From: a virus
DNA: 46,150 nt
Reading direction: 5' to 3' (one strand)
IMG/VR virus record: IMGVR_UViG_3300037247_000371
Span: 1-46,150 of that record
Shown here: one piece after another, positions 36,417 through 44,091 of the stretch
Numbering within the stretch: the stretch's first letter is position 1
How the letters are laid out: each line of letters begins with the position of its first letter
Position numbers and translations under genes: made by a program
The notes under the pieces: model-generated
What the model was told of the DNA's origin: nothing
Databases searched by the model: none
Seen by the model: only the letters and a program-made list of their open reading frames with translations

Positions 36417-36939
36417 ATTGCTGACCCCTCATCCTTACCTTGCCCTGAAGTCTTGTGGTGATTGAGGCTCTCATCCTGCCCGTGTCGATTAGCGGCCTGT
36501 TGACACCTAAAGAAGTTTTCTTTGTCACTATTTCTGAAAACGCCGTACCTTTTCCACCCCTTGCCTTTGCCCTCATTGTCGATGGTGCGTTCGGGGTAAA
36601 AGACCCCGTGTTTATCTTCTCGACAACCTTCTTCTGTCCTAACAATCCAAGCCTGCCGATTAACTTTGTCTTCGTTGATCGACCCCTCAAAACTTCAAGA
36701 GTTCCCTTCCTTAAGAATCTCTTAAACTCGCCCTTTGCCTCATCCGTACCGGCCCGCAAAAATGATCTTTCTGGGATCTTATCAGTACCGAATTCATTAG
36801 AGGCGGTATAAATAACAAGATCGCTCCCCTGCTCCCCAAAGACACCAACATCAACGCTATCAGGCCCCTTAAATCTCTTTCTAAGCTTACGAAAGCCGGG
36901 GTCGCTGTCCTTAACCTTTACTTTAACCCTTGAAGCCAT
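36397..36939 (-). CDS. Virion morphogenesis protein (HK97 gp10/Mu gpG-like)
   Basis: 180 residues. VDVGVFGEQGSDLVIYTASNEFGTDKIPERSFLRAGTDEAKGEFKRFLRKG and the later RPLIDTGRMRASITTR are typical for gp10-like/virion morphogenesis neck proteins. The C-terminus is very basic (GKVRMRGQQFGSKAK). Confidence 0.82.
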   Translation of the reverse strand: MASRVKVKVKDSDPGFRKLRKRFKGPDSVDVGVFGEQGSDLVIYTASNEFGTDKIPERSFLRAGTDEAKGEFKRFLRKGTLEVLRGRSTKTKLIGRLGLLGQKKVVEKINTGSFTPNAPSTMRAKARGGKGTAFSEIVTKKTSLGVNRPLIDTGRMRASITTRLQGKVRMRGQQFGSKAK

Positions 36940-37313
36940 TAAGGAGTTATCACGGCGAATCCAGCTATGCAGCCTTTTCGTATGTCAAGGTACGTTCTCC
37001 CGTATGGGGTTTCATCGTATCCGTTTGCATCCTTGGACGTGGACCCGAAGTATTCAATCTCTTCATCCCCCACCTTCTCCCTCTTCAACGCACCACCCCC
37101 GCCAGTTCCCGTACTTGACGAAAAAGCCAAACTCAAAAGATGCGCTGCTAAATACCTTTGAGCCCTTTCCTGCTTTGTCCCATAAATAGAAGACGTGATT
37201 TGCCCTGCTACATCGCCTAATATTAAGTCAACAACCCCGTCGGTGTTTGTATCAATAAACGTTGTTAATTCCGGGGCTATTGCCTTGATATTAACGGCGG
37301 TGGTATCAGCCAC
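36939..37313 (-). CDS. Head-tail connector, DUF4054-like
   Basis: 124 residues. APELTTFIDTNTDGVVDLILGDVAGQITSSIYGTKQERAQRYLAAHLLSLAF and GYDETPYGRTYLDIRK match DUF4054 connector proteins. It joins the portal ring to the neck. It overlaps the next gene by a base. Confidence 0.83.
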   Translation of the reverse strand: MADTTAVNIKAIAPELTTFIDTNTDGVVDLILGDVAGQITSSIYGTKQERAQRYLAAHLLSLAFSSSTGTGGGGALKREKVGDEEIEYFGSTSKDANGYDETPYGRTYLDIRKGCIAGFAVITP

Positions 37314-37707
37314 TCTCGCCTGCCTCTACCTTATTGTCAAAGGCATTCAGTTTGCCGATTTGCTTGTCGATCTCTTTCAATACCGACACACGGGGCTTGT
37401 CTCTTTCGTTTTCAAGATCCCTCAGCTTTTCAAGGTTAGCCACGTCCATTTCATTTTCAATGAGAGTAGCGACCTCCCTTGCCGTCAGTGCCTCATAATC
37501 AAGCTCGCCGTCTCCAGCGGCCTCCTCGTTTAAGGCGTGAAGGAACTTGTCGTAGTATTCGAAACGAGTCTCGTTGTATTCCTTGACCTTCTCCCATACA
37601 GCCGAGTCAACATCATTTCTACCCGGTACGAACTTGACATATTTGACCTGTTTTCCCTTCCCGTATGGCAGCGTCAGTGTATTGACCTTATCATAAATGA
37701 TTATCAT
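37306..37707 (-). CDS. Head-region protein, paralogue of the adjacent gene
   Basis: 133 residues. The first about 50 residues (NTLTLPYGKGKQVKYVKFVPGRNDVDSAVWEKVKEYNETRFEYY) share their pattern with the 58-residue protein encoded directly upstream (HSITFPYYDGRGIMQKVIIVPGDNEVDGKEWEIVKENFREAYF). The C-terminal half is a charged helix (TLIENEMDVANLEKLRDLENERD). Role unknown, perhaps a minor capsid or joining protein. Confidence 0.7.
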   Translation of the reverse strand: MIIIYDKVNTLTLPYGKGKQVKYVKFVPGRNDVDSAVWEKVKEYNETRFEYYDKFLHALNEEAAGDGELDYEALTAREVATLIENEMDVANLEKLRDLENERDKPRVSVLKEIDKQIGKLNAFDNKVEAGESG

Positions 37708-37880
37708 TTGCTCTCCTTTAATCTCTTAAAGTATGCCTCTCTAAAGTTTTCCTTGACTATTTCCCATTCCTTGCCGTCAACCTCATTATCACCCGGTACT
37801 ATGATGACCTTCTGCATAATACCGCGACCATCATAATACGGAAACGTAATTGAATGAGACCTTGTGCTTGTAATTACCAT
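37704..37880 (-). CDS. Small head-region protein, paralogue of 37306-37707
   Basis: 58 residues beginning MVITSTRSHSITFPYYDGRG, directly after the capsid gene (TAA then ATG) and coupled to the next by ATGA. It corresponds to the N-terminal domain of the following protein, indicating tandem duplication. Function unknown. Confidence 0.7.
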   Translation of the reverse strand: MVITSTRSHSITFPYYDGRGIMQKVIIVPGDNEVDGKEWEIVKENFREAYFKRLKESK

Positions 37881-38822
37881 TTAAATCCCGGTAAGAAACA
37901 TGCAGGCAATCGGATACCGAACAATCGTTCCACCGTGACGTGATTCAACGGGGATCATGAATTCAAGCCCTCTTTCCTGTACAGGGTGGGTCGTCATTTC
38001 GAGGGAAATGATTTGCTGAAGGACTTGGGCCGTTCTCTCATAAAGCACCATTCCGTCCTCAGTATCGCCCGTAAAGGCAAGGTCAAGCTCATCCGGGATT
38101 GAGTCAATCGTAGTGATGCCGAACGAATTACCGGGCTTTGTCAGATATTCAAGGATCGTCGTGTCGCTGGTTGAACTCCGTGGAGTGGTAGCGATAAGAT
38201 TCCATTGCTCGATCGGCAACAGAACGGTGTCGCCACTAAACCGCTTTTTGCTGTTCACCCTGATTGTCGTTACCGCCAAAGTAAAGTCAGCGATGATTTC
38301 ATCCGGCGTTTTGAGTGCCCAAGGAATACCACCCGACCCGGCGGGTGCGGCTACGATGGGAATGTTGACGTTATTCAGAAATCCGGGAAGGCCGGTGTCA
38401 TCATGCCCCCTCCATGCGATTTCAGACTCTTCCTCTCGGATCGCCTGCCTTGCCGACTCGGCTTTCATTGTGTCAAGGGGCGTATTTGCCATTGCGGCGC
38501 TTCTGAGTTCCTGGCGATTATACCCGAATGAAGTCCCGAGACTCTTGATCGGGCTTATGAACTCGCTTCCAAACACATCGGCCCGTGGCAGGTCGTCGGC
38601 GTAGTTGGCAATGACCTTCGCCATACCCACCTTGTCAAACTGACGATATGTGTACGAATTCGCCCCCGAACTCACATCACTCTTTACTGGGATAAACGTC
38701 CTGTAAACAAGTTCCTTTCTTACGATCTCATAAAGTGTAGCGTCTATTGATTCAAGTTGACGTTCAAAAAAGATCGTCTCATTTGCGTCAAAGTTATGTT
38801 TAACTGCGTCTAATTTTATCAT
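37881..38822 (-). CDS. Major capsid protein, DUF2184-like
   Basis: 313 residues. FERQLESIDATLYEIVRKELVYRTFIPVKSDVSSGANSYTYRQFDKVGMAKVIANYADDLPRADV and FGYNRQELRSAAMANTPLDTMKAESARQAIREEESEIAWRGHDDTGLPGFLNNVN are the hallmarks of DUF2184 major capsid proteins (HK97 fold). The C-terminus GLEFMIPVESRHGGTIVRYPIA is also conserved. It lies after decoration and protease/scaffold genes in the usual order. Confidence 0.92.
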   Translation of the reverse strand: MIKLDAVKHNFDANETIFFERQLESIDATLYEIVRKELVYRTFIPVKSDVSSGANSYTYRQFDKVGMAKVIANYADDLPRADVFGSEFISPIKSLGTSFGYNRQELRSAAMANTPLDTMKAESARQAIREEESEIAWRGHDDTGLPGFLNNVNIPIVAAPAGSGGIPWALKTPDEIIADFTLAVTTIRVNSKKRFSGDTVLLPIEQWNLIATTPRSSTSDTTILEYLTKPGNSFGITTIDSIPDELDLAFTGDTEDGMVLYERTAQVLQQIISLEMTTHPVQERGLEFMIPVESRHGGTIVRYPIACMFLTGI

Positions 38823-38846
38823 TGATTATTACCTCTCTTTCTTAGT

Positions 38847-39626
38847 TTATGGAATGTTTACTTCTACAACGGCAAGCTCTCCAGCCGATGCGGATGTAAC
38901 GTAACTTGCATTTGGTAATGCTACAGCGTCGCCACTGTCGGCATCGCTTCTGAATGATCCGAGTTGCTCGGTTGCCCCGGCAACGAATCTGACGAAAGGC
39001 AACCCGGTCTTAACCACGGCATCCTCGACCGTTACATAGATCCGGCCCTTTTTGAGCAGGTTCATGGCGCTCTGAGGCTCATATCCGAGGTTGTTGATTC
39101 CGCCCTTGTTTTGCTCTACGCCGTGATTATGAACCGAAATCCCGGCAACCTTGCCGACTGTCGTGATATCTCCTGTTGCTTGGGGAAGATGCGCCCTCTC
39201 GTCGGAAAGCCCTGTAGCGTCTTCAACAACAAGAACGCCAAAGGGAACGTTAAGCTCATTCAGGATAATATCGGCAACGCTACAGTTCGTAGTGCCCACC
39301 GCCGTGAAAGCTATCCCGGAAACATCGGCATCAACAAAGAGTTGATCTGCATCATTTATGCTTGCCGTCAAAGGCTCGCTTCCGGCATTGATAGCCGCAA
39401 TCATCAAGTCTCTGAGTTCCGTTACCGTCAACGATGCTGCCGCCACGTTAACGGTAAATGCAACGCCGTTCACGGTGAGGGTAGTTGCGAGGTCAGCGGC
39501 CGTGATCGTAACGTCAACCCGCTGTTTGCTGTTGTTGATCCTGGTTATAATGTCATGGTGGCCGGAATCTGCAAGCCCACCGGCCAAACCTTTTACCATT
39601 ATTGTTTCAACGCTTGCCTGTGACAT
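38847..39626 (-). CDS. Capsid decoration/cement protein with inserted beta domain
   Basis: 259 residues. ETIMVKGLAGGLADSGHHDIIT and the second half (GVEQNKGGINNLGYEPQSAMNLLKKGRIYVTVEDAVVKTGLPFVRFVAGATEQLGSFRSDADSGDAVALPNASYVT) match structural cement proteins of DUF2184 phages. Residues about 36-120 are an inserted domain (TLTVNGVAFTVN ... INAGSEPLTASI) nearly superimposable on that of the sheath. Its role would be stabilising the capsid surface. Confidence 0.78.
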   Translation of the reverse strand: MSQASVETIMVKGLAGGLADSGHHDIITRINNSKQRVDVTITAADLATTLTVNGVAFTVNVAAASLTVTELRDLMIAAINAGSEPLTASINDADQLFVDADVSGIAFTAVGTTNCSVADIILNELNVPFGVLVVEDATGLSDERAHLPQATGDITTVGKVAGISVHNHGVEQNKGGINNLGYEPQSAMNLLKKGRIYVTVEDAVVKTGLPFVRFVAGATEQLGSFRSDADSGDAVALPNASYVTSASAGELAVVEVNIP

Positions 39627-39629
39627 TGT

Positions 39630-40229
39630 TTATGCCTCCTCTTTCTTTTTATGGTAATCTTTCGTGCCGTCAAGAAAAATTTGACGGGGATCTTTCTTTT
39701 CCGTACTCTTGTTATTCTCGGCATCTATAATGAAGCTCCCCAGAGACTTCTTCCATTCTTTTTCCTTCAGCGCCTTCAAGGTATCGAGGACAGCATCAAA
39801 CCTTGCCCTAACATAGTCGTTGGTTTCGCCGTCCGCCTTAAACTCAGGATGAACTTTGGCGATGATATCGACTTGAAGAGTTTTGGAATCTTTCGACTTC
39901 CCGTCTTCGTGCGCCACCTTAACATCGACCGTTTTGGCTACGGCCTCCAGATCAACCCGCCCTTTAATCATATCCTGTACGACCGTAGAGGTAGGATCGG
40001 AAAGCTCATCAAGTTTGACCTGAAGTTTCTTTCCCGATTCGACAGACTCATCATGCTTTGCCTGCAATGTATCGTGGTCTTTCGACATCGAGGTGATGAC
40101 TCCAGCCGCCTCGTCAACTTTCGTGGAGAGAAGATCGACAACGCCCTTCGCCTCGTCTGTCACCTCTTCCATGATAGCGTCCATTCTGAATTTGCCCGCT
40201 ACCACTTCAGGCTTTTTGAATTTGTACAT
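39630..40229 (-). CDS. Nested scaffold protein from an internal start
   Basis: 199 residues, in frame with the protease gene. The ATG at 40229 is preceded by GACGGAGGTAAAT, one of the strongest ribosome sites in the window, after a TKQTKQTKT linker. It would make scaffold alone, in excess over the protease fusion, like lambda Nu3 within C. Confidence 0.75.
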   Translation of the reverse strand: MYKFKKPEVVAGKFRMDAIMEEVTDEAKGVVDLLSTKVDEAAGVITSMSKDHDTLQAKHDESVESGKKLQVKLDELSDPTSTVVQDMIKGRVDLEAVAKTVDVKVAHEDGKSKDSKTLQVDIIAKVHPEFKADGETNDYVRARFDAVLDTLKALKEKEWKKSLGSFIIDAENNKSTEKKDPRQIFLDGTKDYHKKKEEA

Positions 40230-40823
40230 ATTTACCTCCGTCTTAGTTTGTTTTGTTTGTTTTGTTTGGCTTGCCTCGTCTAAGGCATCCATGATTAATT
40301 TAACGTTGCTCCCTGCCCGGCCCTTATCGACTACAGAGGCATGGTTATAAAGTATGTCTGTTTGCATCTTGTCGTAATCACCGTCTATATGATGCGTTCC
40401 AGATGAGTCTATTACGTTGGACTCATACCCCATTGACAACTCGACATCTTCCCCCCTATCCCATTTTGCGAGGATTTCGTCTACTTCCTTCTTATCGTTA
40501 ATGACAATTTTACTGGACACAAAATCCTTATTCCTTACAATGTTCTCCCCTACCATGCCGATCTGTACGTGCTTGGCATTCGAAGAATCAACCATTTCAG
40601 AGGGATGTTGTTTAGTAATAATGGCGAATTTCAGTGAATCAAGGGATTCTTGCTTGAAAACTTCTTCAGGTGAGCGTAACTCCCTTACAAGCTTTCCGCC
40701 TTCATCATAATAATCGAAGACCCCGGCCCTTGTGAGGTTTGCATCGACAACAAGAAACCCTTGAGGAGTAATTTGATGCTTATCTTTCCTTTGAGCGTCT
40801 AAAATTAATGTACTTGTTTTCAA
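39630..40823 (-). CDS. Prohead protease with C-terminal scaffold (DUF2213-like)
   Basis: 397 residues from the TTG at 40823, chosen because GGAG lies five bases upstream and because the longer frame to 40874 runs through a terminator hairpin. N-terminal half: LAITKQHPSEMVD-type segment, VELSMGYESNV and ILYNHASVVDKGRAG mark the DUF2213 protease-like domain. C-terminal half is a charged helical scaffold (ITSMSKDHDTLQAKHDESVESGKKLQVKLDEL). An internal start makes the scaffold separately. It processes and shapes the prohead. Confidence 0.85.
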   Translation of the reverse strand: MKTSTLILDAQRKDKHQITPQGFLVVDANLTRAGVFDYYDEGGKLVRELRSPEEVFKQESLDSLKFAIITKQHPSEMVDSSNAKHVQIGMVGENIVRNKDFVSSKIVINDKKEVDEILAKWDRGEDVELSMGYESNVIDSSGTHHIDGDYDKMQTDILYNHASVVDKGRAGSNVKLIMDALDEASQTKQTKQTKTEVNMYKFKKPEVVAGKFRMDAIMEEVTDEAKGVVDLLSTKVDEAAGVITSMSKDHDTLQAKHDESVESGKKLQVKLDELSDPTSTVVQDMIKGRVDLEAVAKTVDVKVAHEDGKSKDSKTLQVDIIAKVHPEFKADGETNDYVRARFDAVLDTLKALKEKEWKKSLGSFIIDAENNKSTEKKDPRQIFLDGTKDYHKKKEEA

Positions 40824-40834
40824 ATTTACTCCAT

Positions 40835-40872
40835 AAAAAAGCCCGACAACTCTCTTTCGAGAATTATCGGGC
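40835..40872 (-). terminator. Strong intrinsic terminator in the capsid-operon leader
   Basis: On the minus strand GCCCGATAATTCTC-GAAA-GAGAGTTGTCGGGC is a 14-bp stem with a GAAA tetraloop, followed by TTTTTT. It lies only 12 bases before the TTG start of the protease gene, leaving no space for a promoter after it. Confidence 0.92.
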
Positions 40873-40958
40873 AATTAAAGAATCTTCCAACAAGGAGGAG
40901 TTAGAAGGCTTTCATTGAATCCGTATATTTAATTATTGTTTAGTCTATCGACCATCCA

Positions 40959-41099
40959 TTAAACTTCAGTTTCCTTATAAAACTTTATTCCACGGATGCC
41001 ACCAAGGCTAAATGACAACCTAATATTGACCTCGCCACTATATCGAACTTCTTTTAAGCGGCATAGAAAATCTTTAATCAATAAGTAGTTTTGTAGCAA
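40959..41099 (-). CDS. Small DUF2292-like protein, near-leaderless
   Basis: Up to 46 residues from a TTG at 41099; a second TTG at 41081 is possible. LLIKDFLCRLKEVRYSGEVN then IRLSFSLGGIRGIKFYKETEV resembles DUF2292 (YezD-type) mini-proteins. The expected transcription start of the promoter 41108-41137 is about two bases from the first TTG, so the mRNA may be leaderless. The rest of the 40873-40958 leader holds only tiny frames. Confidence 0.55.
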   Translation of the reverse strand: MLQNYLLIKDFLCRLKEVRYSGEVNIRLSFSLGGIRGIKFYKETEV

Positions 41100-41107
41100 C
41101 GTGTATA

Positions 41108-41137
41108 CCTATATCATATTTTGAAATGGTTTGTCAA
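41108..41137 (-). promoter_or_regulatory. Sigma70-type promoter for capsid operon leader
   Basis: TTGACA (41132-41137) is perfect; TATAGG (41108-41113) lies 18 bp downstream, or GATATA at 16 bp. Transcription would run through gene 40959-41099 and meet the terminator at 40872 before the capsid genes. Confidence 0.7.
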
Positions 41138-41141
41138 TAAT

Positions 41142-41338
41142 TTAATCGTCAAGCTTAGAAAACCCGGCAACGACTATATTCAGTAGCTTCTTTCCCTTGA
41201 TGGCCTTTTCTTGTTCATGTATCTCAAATTTTATCTTTTTCTGAAATGCCTGAATATTCTCTTTCGTCAAAGGTTCATATTCTATCAGGTCATTTCCCCC
41301 TTTGCCCTGATTACTATTGTGGTAACGTAATAATTCAT
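41142..41338 (-). CDS. Small protein requiring a -1 frameshift
   Basis: The ATG at 41338 has GGGAGGGACT upstream and starts MNYYVTTIVIRAKG, but that frame stops after 17 codons. In the -1 frame the protein continues GNDLIEYEPLTKENIQAFQK, then KIKFEIHEQEKAIKGKKLLNIVVAGFSKLDD, to TAA at 41142. The switch point is A-AAG-GGG (41297-41303), a heptamer of the canonical X-XXY-YYZ form. It is either programmed frameshifting or a one-base deletion in the G run. The joined protein would be about 65 residues. No family recognised. Confidence 0.6.
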
Positions 41339-41351
41339 AGTCCCTCCCTAC

Positions 41352-41537
41352 TTACACTACATAAAATTTGTGTGTTATGTCTTTGCCGGTAGAGTCGTTT
41401 GTGAATTTCATATGACTATAAAATCCATCCTTGGCAATAGGCAGGGCTGAGATGTTTTTATCTCTTCGGCCTTTTATACCTTTTTTGCGATGTATTGTTT
41501 TCTTATCGCCACCTATATAGACTTCGGCTAAAAACAT
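41352..41537 (-). CDS. Small basic protein
   Basis: 61 residues; GGGAGGCAATGAAAT precedes the start. EVYIGGDKKTIHRKKGIKGRRDKNI then FYSHMKFTNDSTGKDITHKFYVV suggests a small beta-rich basic protein. It lies between the minor head gene and the frameshifted small gene. No family recognised. Confidence 0.6.
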   Translation of the reverse strand: MFLAEVYIGGDKKTIHRKKGIKGRRDKNISALPIAKDGFYSHMKFTNDSTGKDITHKFYVV

Positions 41538-41551
41538 ATTTCATTGCCTCC

Positions 41552-42412
41552 CTATTTAAAATCATCAAGTACTGGAATTGCTACGCATCTGCACTGAATT
41601 TCATTTCCAGGATGACCCGTGTCACTCGGGGGATCATTCCATTTGAACCTTTTCCCGTCCTTCGCACTATGCGATGGCCTGACCCTTTCATCTCTTGACG
41701 TTGACCATACGTATTCTTCCACGCCCAAACTCGTTTGCCTAAGCTCAGTCAATTTCCCCATGAACTTATTAGTCTGGTCACGGGCTATTAATTTGGCTCG
41801 GTTTTTGGCTATCCTCAGTTCTCCCTGTACGGTTGCCGTTATCTTCTGTAAAGACTCCCCCGCCTCGATTCCAGTCCTTAATTTCGTCTCTATCCGAGAC
41901 AATGATTGACTGGGGATATCCTTTATTAAGGCCGTATTCCTCTCCACAAACGACTGAACTTGTGGTTCAAGATAAGTTTCCGATAGTAACGGATTGACCC
42001 CCAAAACAGTCTTTACTTGCCGATCAAATTGACCCCGTTGAAATCGACTTACATTCCTGGCCTGATCTTCTGTCTTTATTTTAAGCTGACTGAGCGGTAT
42101 TTGTAGGGCTATGCCAATCTGTACGTCTCTTATACTCCTTGTTATTATCTCCCCGTAGGATTGATCTAGCTTAACGCTGTCAACCCTTACGGTGCGATTA
42201 AACTCTTCTACAATCCGAGGCAGTGAAGGAATGAGCCTGTCACGTACATCCATGAAGTAGGGCTCTATCAGCCTACTGATTACAATGAAATATTGAGTTT
42301 CAAGGGTTTTTCCTGACGCTTGACGGGCAGGCCGCCTGTTAGGTGAGGGTAACCCCACCCCGGCAGATTGGAGGGCCTTACGTTGGTTTATGGTGGATTG
42401 AATATCAGGCAT
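41552..42412 (-). CDS. Minor head protein, Mu F-like
   Basis: 286 residues. LIARDQTNKFMGKLTELRQTSLGVEEYVWSTSRDERVRPSHSAKDGKRFKWNDPPSDTGHPGNEIQCRCVAIPVLDDF is the classic C-terminal part of the phage Mu F/SPP1 gp7-like minor head proteins (HP-x-C-RC end). It is ejected or associated with the portal. Adjacent to the portal gene as usual. Confidence 0.9.
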   Translation of the reverse strand: MPDIQSTINQRKALQSAGVGLPSPNRRPARQASGKTLETQYFIVISRLIEPYFMDVRDRLIPSLPRIVEEFNRTVRVDSVKLDQSYGEIITRSIRDVQIGIALQIPLSQLKIKTEDQARNVSRFQRGQFDRQVKTVLGVNPLLSETYLEPQVQSFVERNTALIKDIPSQSLSRIETKLRTGIEAGESLQKITATVQGELRIAKNRAKLIARDQTNKFMGKLTELRQTSLGVEEYVWSTSRDERVRPSHSAKDGKRFKWNDPPSDTGHPGNEIQCRCVAIPVLDDFK

Positions 42413-42584
42413 CTTTATGAAATGATTTGAGGTCTATGCTCCCTGAGTTGTTTATGTCTGTAAATGATATAAATAACTCCCTTTTTTCCACATCCCCTAC
42501 TTTTTCGCTCACAACGCTTATTGAGCTTATACCTTCACCTTCAACCTCGAATCCTTTTTCCGTTTCCGTGTATTCAGCCTTCAT
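42405..42584 (-). CDS. Small acidic protein between portal and minor head genes
   Basis: 59 residues, MKAEYTETEKGFEVEGEGIS, then SISVVSEKVGDVEKRELFISFTDINNSGSIDL. It overlaps both neighbours by a few bases. Acidic, beta-rich. Possibly a head-associated accessory. No family recognised. Confidence 0.65.
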   Translation of the reverse strand: MKAEYTETEKGFEVEGEGISSISVVSEKVGDVEKRELFISFTDINNSGSIDLKSFHKDA

Positions 42585-43932
42585 CTCCCGCCTCCTCCTC
42601 CTCGATATTATTCATCTCTGACCTGTCCACCTCCATCAAGATAGTATCATACTTAAATCCATCCTCTGTGAATCGGCTTGCCGCCACCTCCTCTGGCATA
42701 AGAACACCCGAACTCACATAGTTGGCATCGGCCTTAGATTGCGTCTCTTGTGCTTCCGCCTTCTCTTTATTTGAGGGCTTACTAAGTGGGTTAAATTCGA
42801 TGCTCCAATCTTCCGGCTCTCCCTTTTTGTTCTCCTTTGATTTTAGCAACAAGGAGTAGAGGCGCTCAATTTTAGTCCTTAAATCCGTTTCCTGAAAAGC
42901 CGAAACCTCACCATCGTAAATCTTCATTGTTTCATCAATACCGGAAAGCTTGCCGGGTTGTTGCCCAAATAACTTAACCTTTGGAGTCCCTATAGCGGCG
43001 GCAACGATATCTTTCAACTGCTCCATTAATTCCTTGTATCCGGTAATGGGCGTTTGTATCTTGCTGTACTCTTCCCCGTTATCACCCCCCTGAATTAAGC
43101 TTAACCCAATATTAGAGTTTGCCTTAATAGCGTATTGAATTCTCGCCTCTATGCTATTAAAATCCTTGTTCTCGATAAGGTTCATCAGATTGGGCATTTT
43201 TAAAACTTTGGTGATAAAGTCTTGAAGTAATTGGCCTGCCGTCTGATTAGACATGATGAATCTTTTGAGGTCGGATACTATCGACACGTAAATCGAATCA
43301 CACCATCCTTTATTGGCTATCTTCTTTCGTGGGGGGAGGTAAGCGCCGTCAAACTTGATAACGCGGCTTGAATGTATTCTGCTTGCCGTTGATTCGCCAT
43401 GAAGGGGTTGAATGGAGTATATTTCGGGCTCTCTGTAGTTGGGCTTTAGCGGGTCGTCAAACTTCTTTTCGATGTTTAATTGCCACATATCGACCGGGTG
43501 AAGGAAATCTATTTCCGATATATTGTCTTCATTTAAGGATTCTTCTATGTTTTCAACGCCGTCATTCGCCCCCACAACCAAAATAGACCCGCCGTACATT
43601 CTGGCGAGTCTCAATGCTTCTGCCGTATTCTCGATGATCTTTAATTCTTTTCCCTTTTTAACTATCTCGCCAATCAAATCCTTGTCTTCTGTTTTGAGGT
43701 CTACCCATTCCCGCGTAGAATCACATACAAGAACATCTATCGCCCTTCTGAATATCCAATGGCCCTGATAAAACTCATCTACATCGGAAAAGCTTAATGA
43801 GCCCTGACCGACAAAAGTTGCTTGATTGAAGGGGTCATTATTCCCCCCATACCCAGAGAATTTATTGAAATAATTATCAACCCTTCCCTGCTTTGCTGCC
43901 GCGTCTAATCTGGCTTGATCTTTAGCGTCCAT
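42574..43932 (-). CDS. Portal protein, DUF1073-like
   Basis: 452 residues. DEFYQGHWIFRRAIDVLVCDSTREWVDL, LRLARMYGGSILVVGANDG and DIVAAAIGTPKVKLFGQQPGKLSGIDETMKIYDGEVSAFQETDLRTKIERLYSLLL are conserved in DUF1073 portal proteins. It forms the dodecameric DNA gate at the capsid vertex. It follows the terminase genes. Confidence 0.9.
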   Translation of the reverse strand: MDAKDQARLDAAAKQGRVDNYFNKFSGYGGNNDPFNQATFVGQGSLSFSDVDEFYQGHWIFRRAIDVLVCDSTREWVDLKTEDKDLIGEIVKKGKELKIIENTAEALRLARMYGGSILVVGANDGVENIEESLNEDNISEIDFLHPVDMWQLNIEKKFDDPLKPNYREPEIYSIQPLHGESTASRIHSSRVIKFDGAYLPPRKKIANKGWCDSIYVSIVSDLKRFIMSNQTAGQLLQDFITKVLKMPNLMNLIENKDFNSIEARIQYAIKANSNIGLSLIQGGDNGEEYSKIQTPITGYKELMEQLKDIVAAAIGTPKVKLFGQQPGKLSGIDETMKIYDGEVSAFQETDLRTKIERLYSLLLKSKENKKGEPEDWSIEFNPLSKPSNKEKAEAQETQSKADANYVSSGVLMPEEVAASRFTEDGFKYDTILMEVDRSEMNNIEEEEAGDEG

Positions 43933-43943
43933 AGATTATGTTC

Positions 43944-44090
43944 TCATTTGACTTGATTTGGTTGTGGTTGTTGCAAATAAATAATTATATTGCATCGACA
44001 ATCGCCCGAGATTCTCTTGGGCGGTGGCTTTGGGGGAGGGGGAGGCTTTGCTCCCATATTTGGCGGGGCGGGATTCGATTCTTTTTTCAT
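43944..44090 (-). CDS. Small proline-rich protein
   Basis: 48 residues beginning MKKESNPAPPNMGAKPPPPP and continuing KPPPK, then a short DCRCNIIIYLQQPQPNQVK tail. TTGGGAGGGTGTTGAT serves as ribosome site inside the terminase 3' end. A proline-rich linker-like peptide; function unknown. Confidence 0.55.
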   Translation of the reverse strand: MKKESNPAPPNMGAKPPPPPKPPPKRISGDCRCNIIIYLQQPQPNQVK

Positions 44091-44091
44091 A

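Noticed and set aside
38113-40350. Long plus-strand frames opposite capsid, decoration and scaffold genes
   Set aside because: They are shadows of well-identified structural genes on the minus strand.
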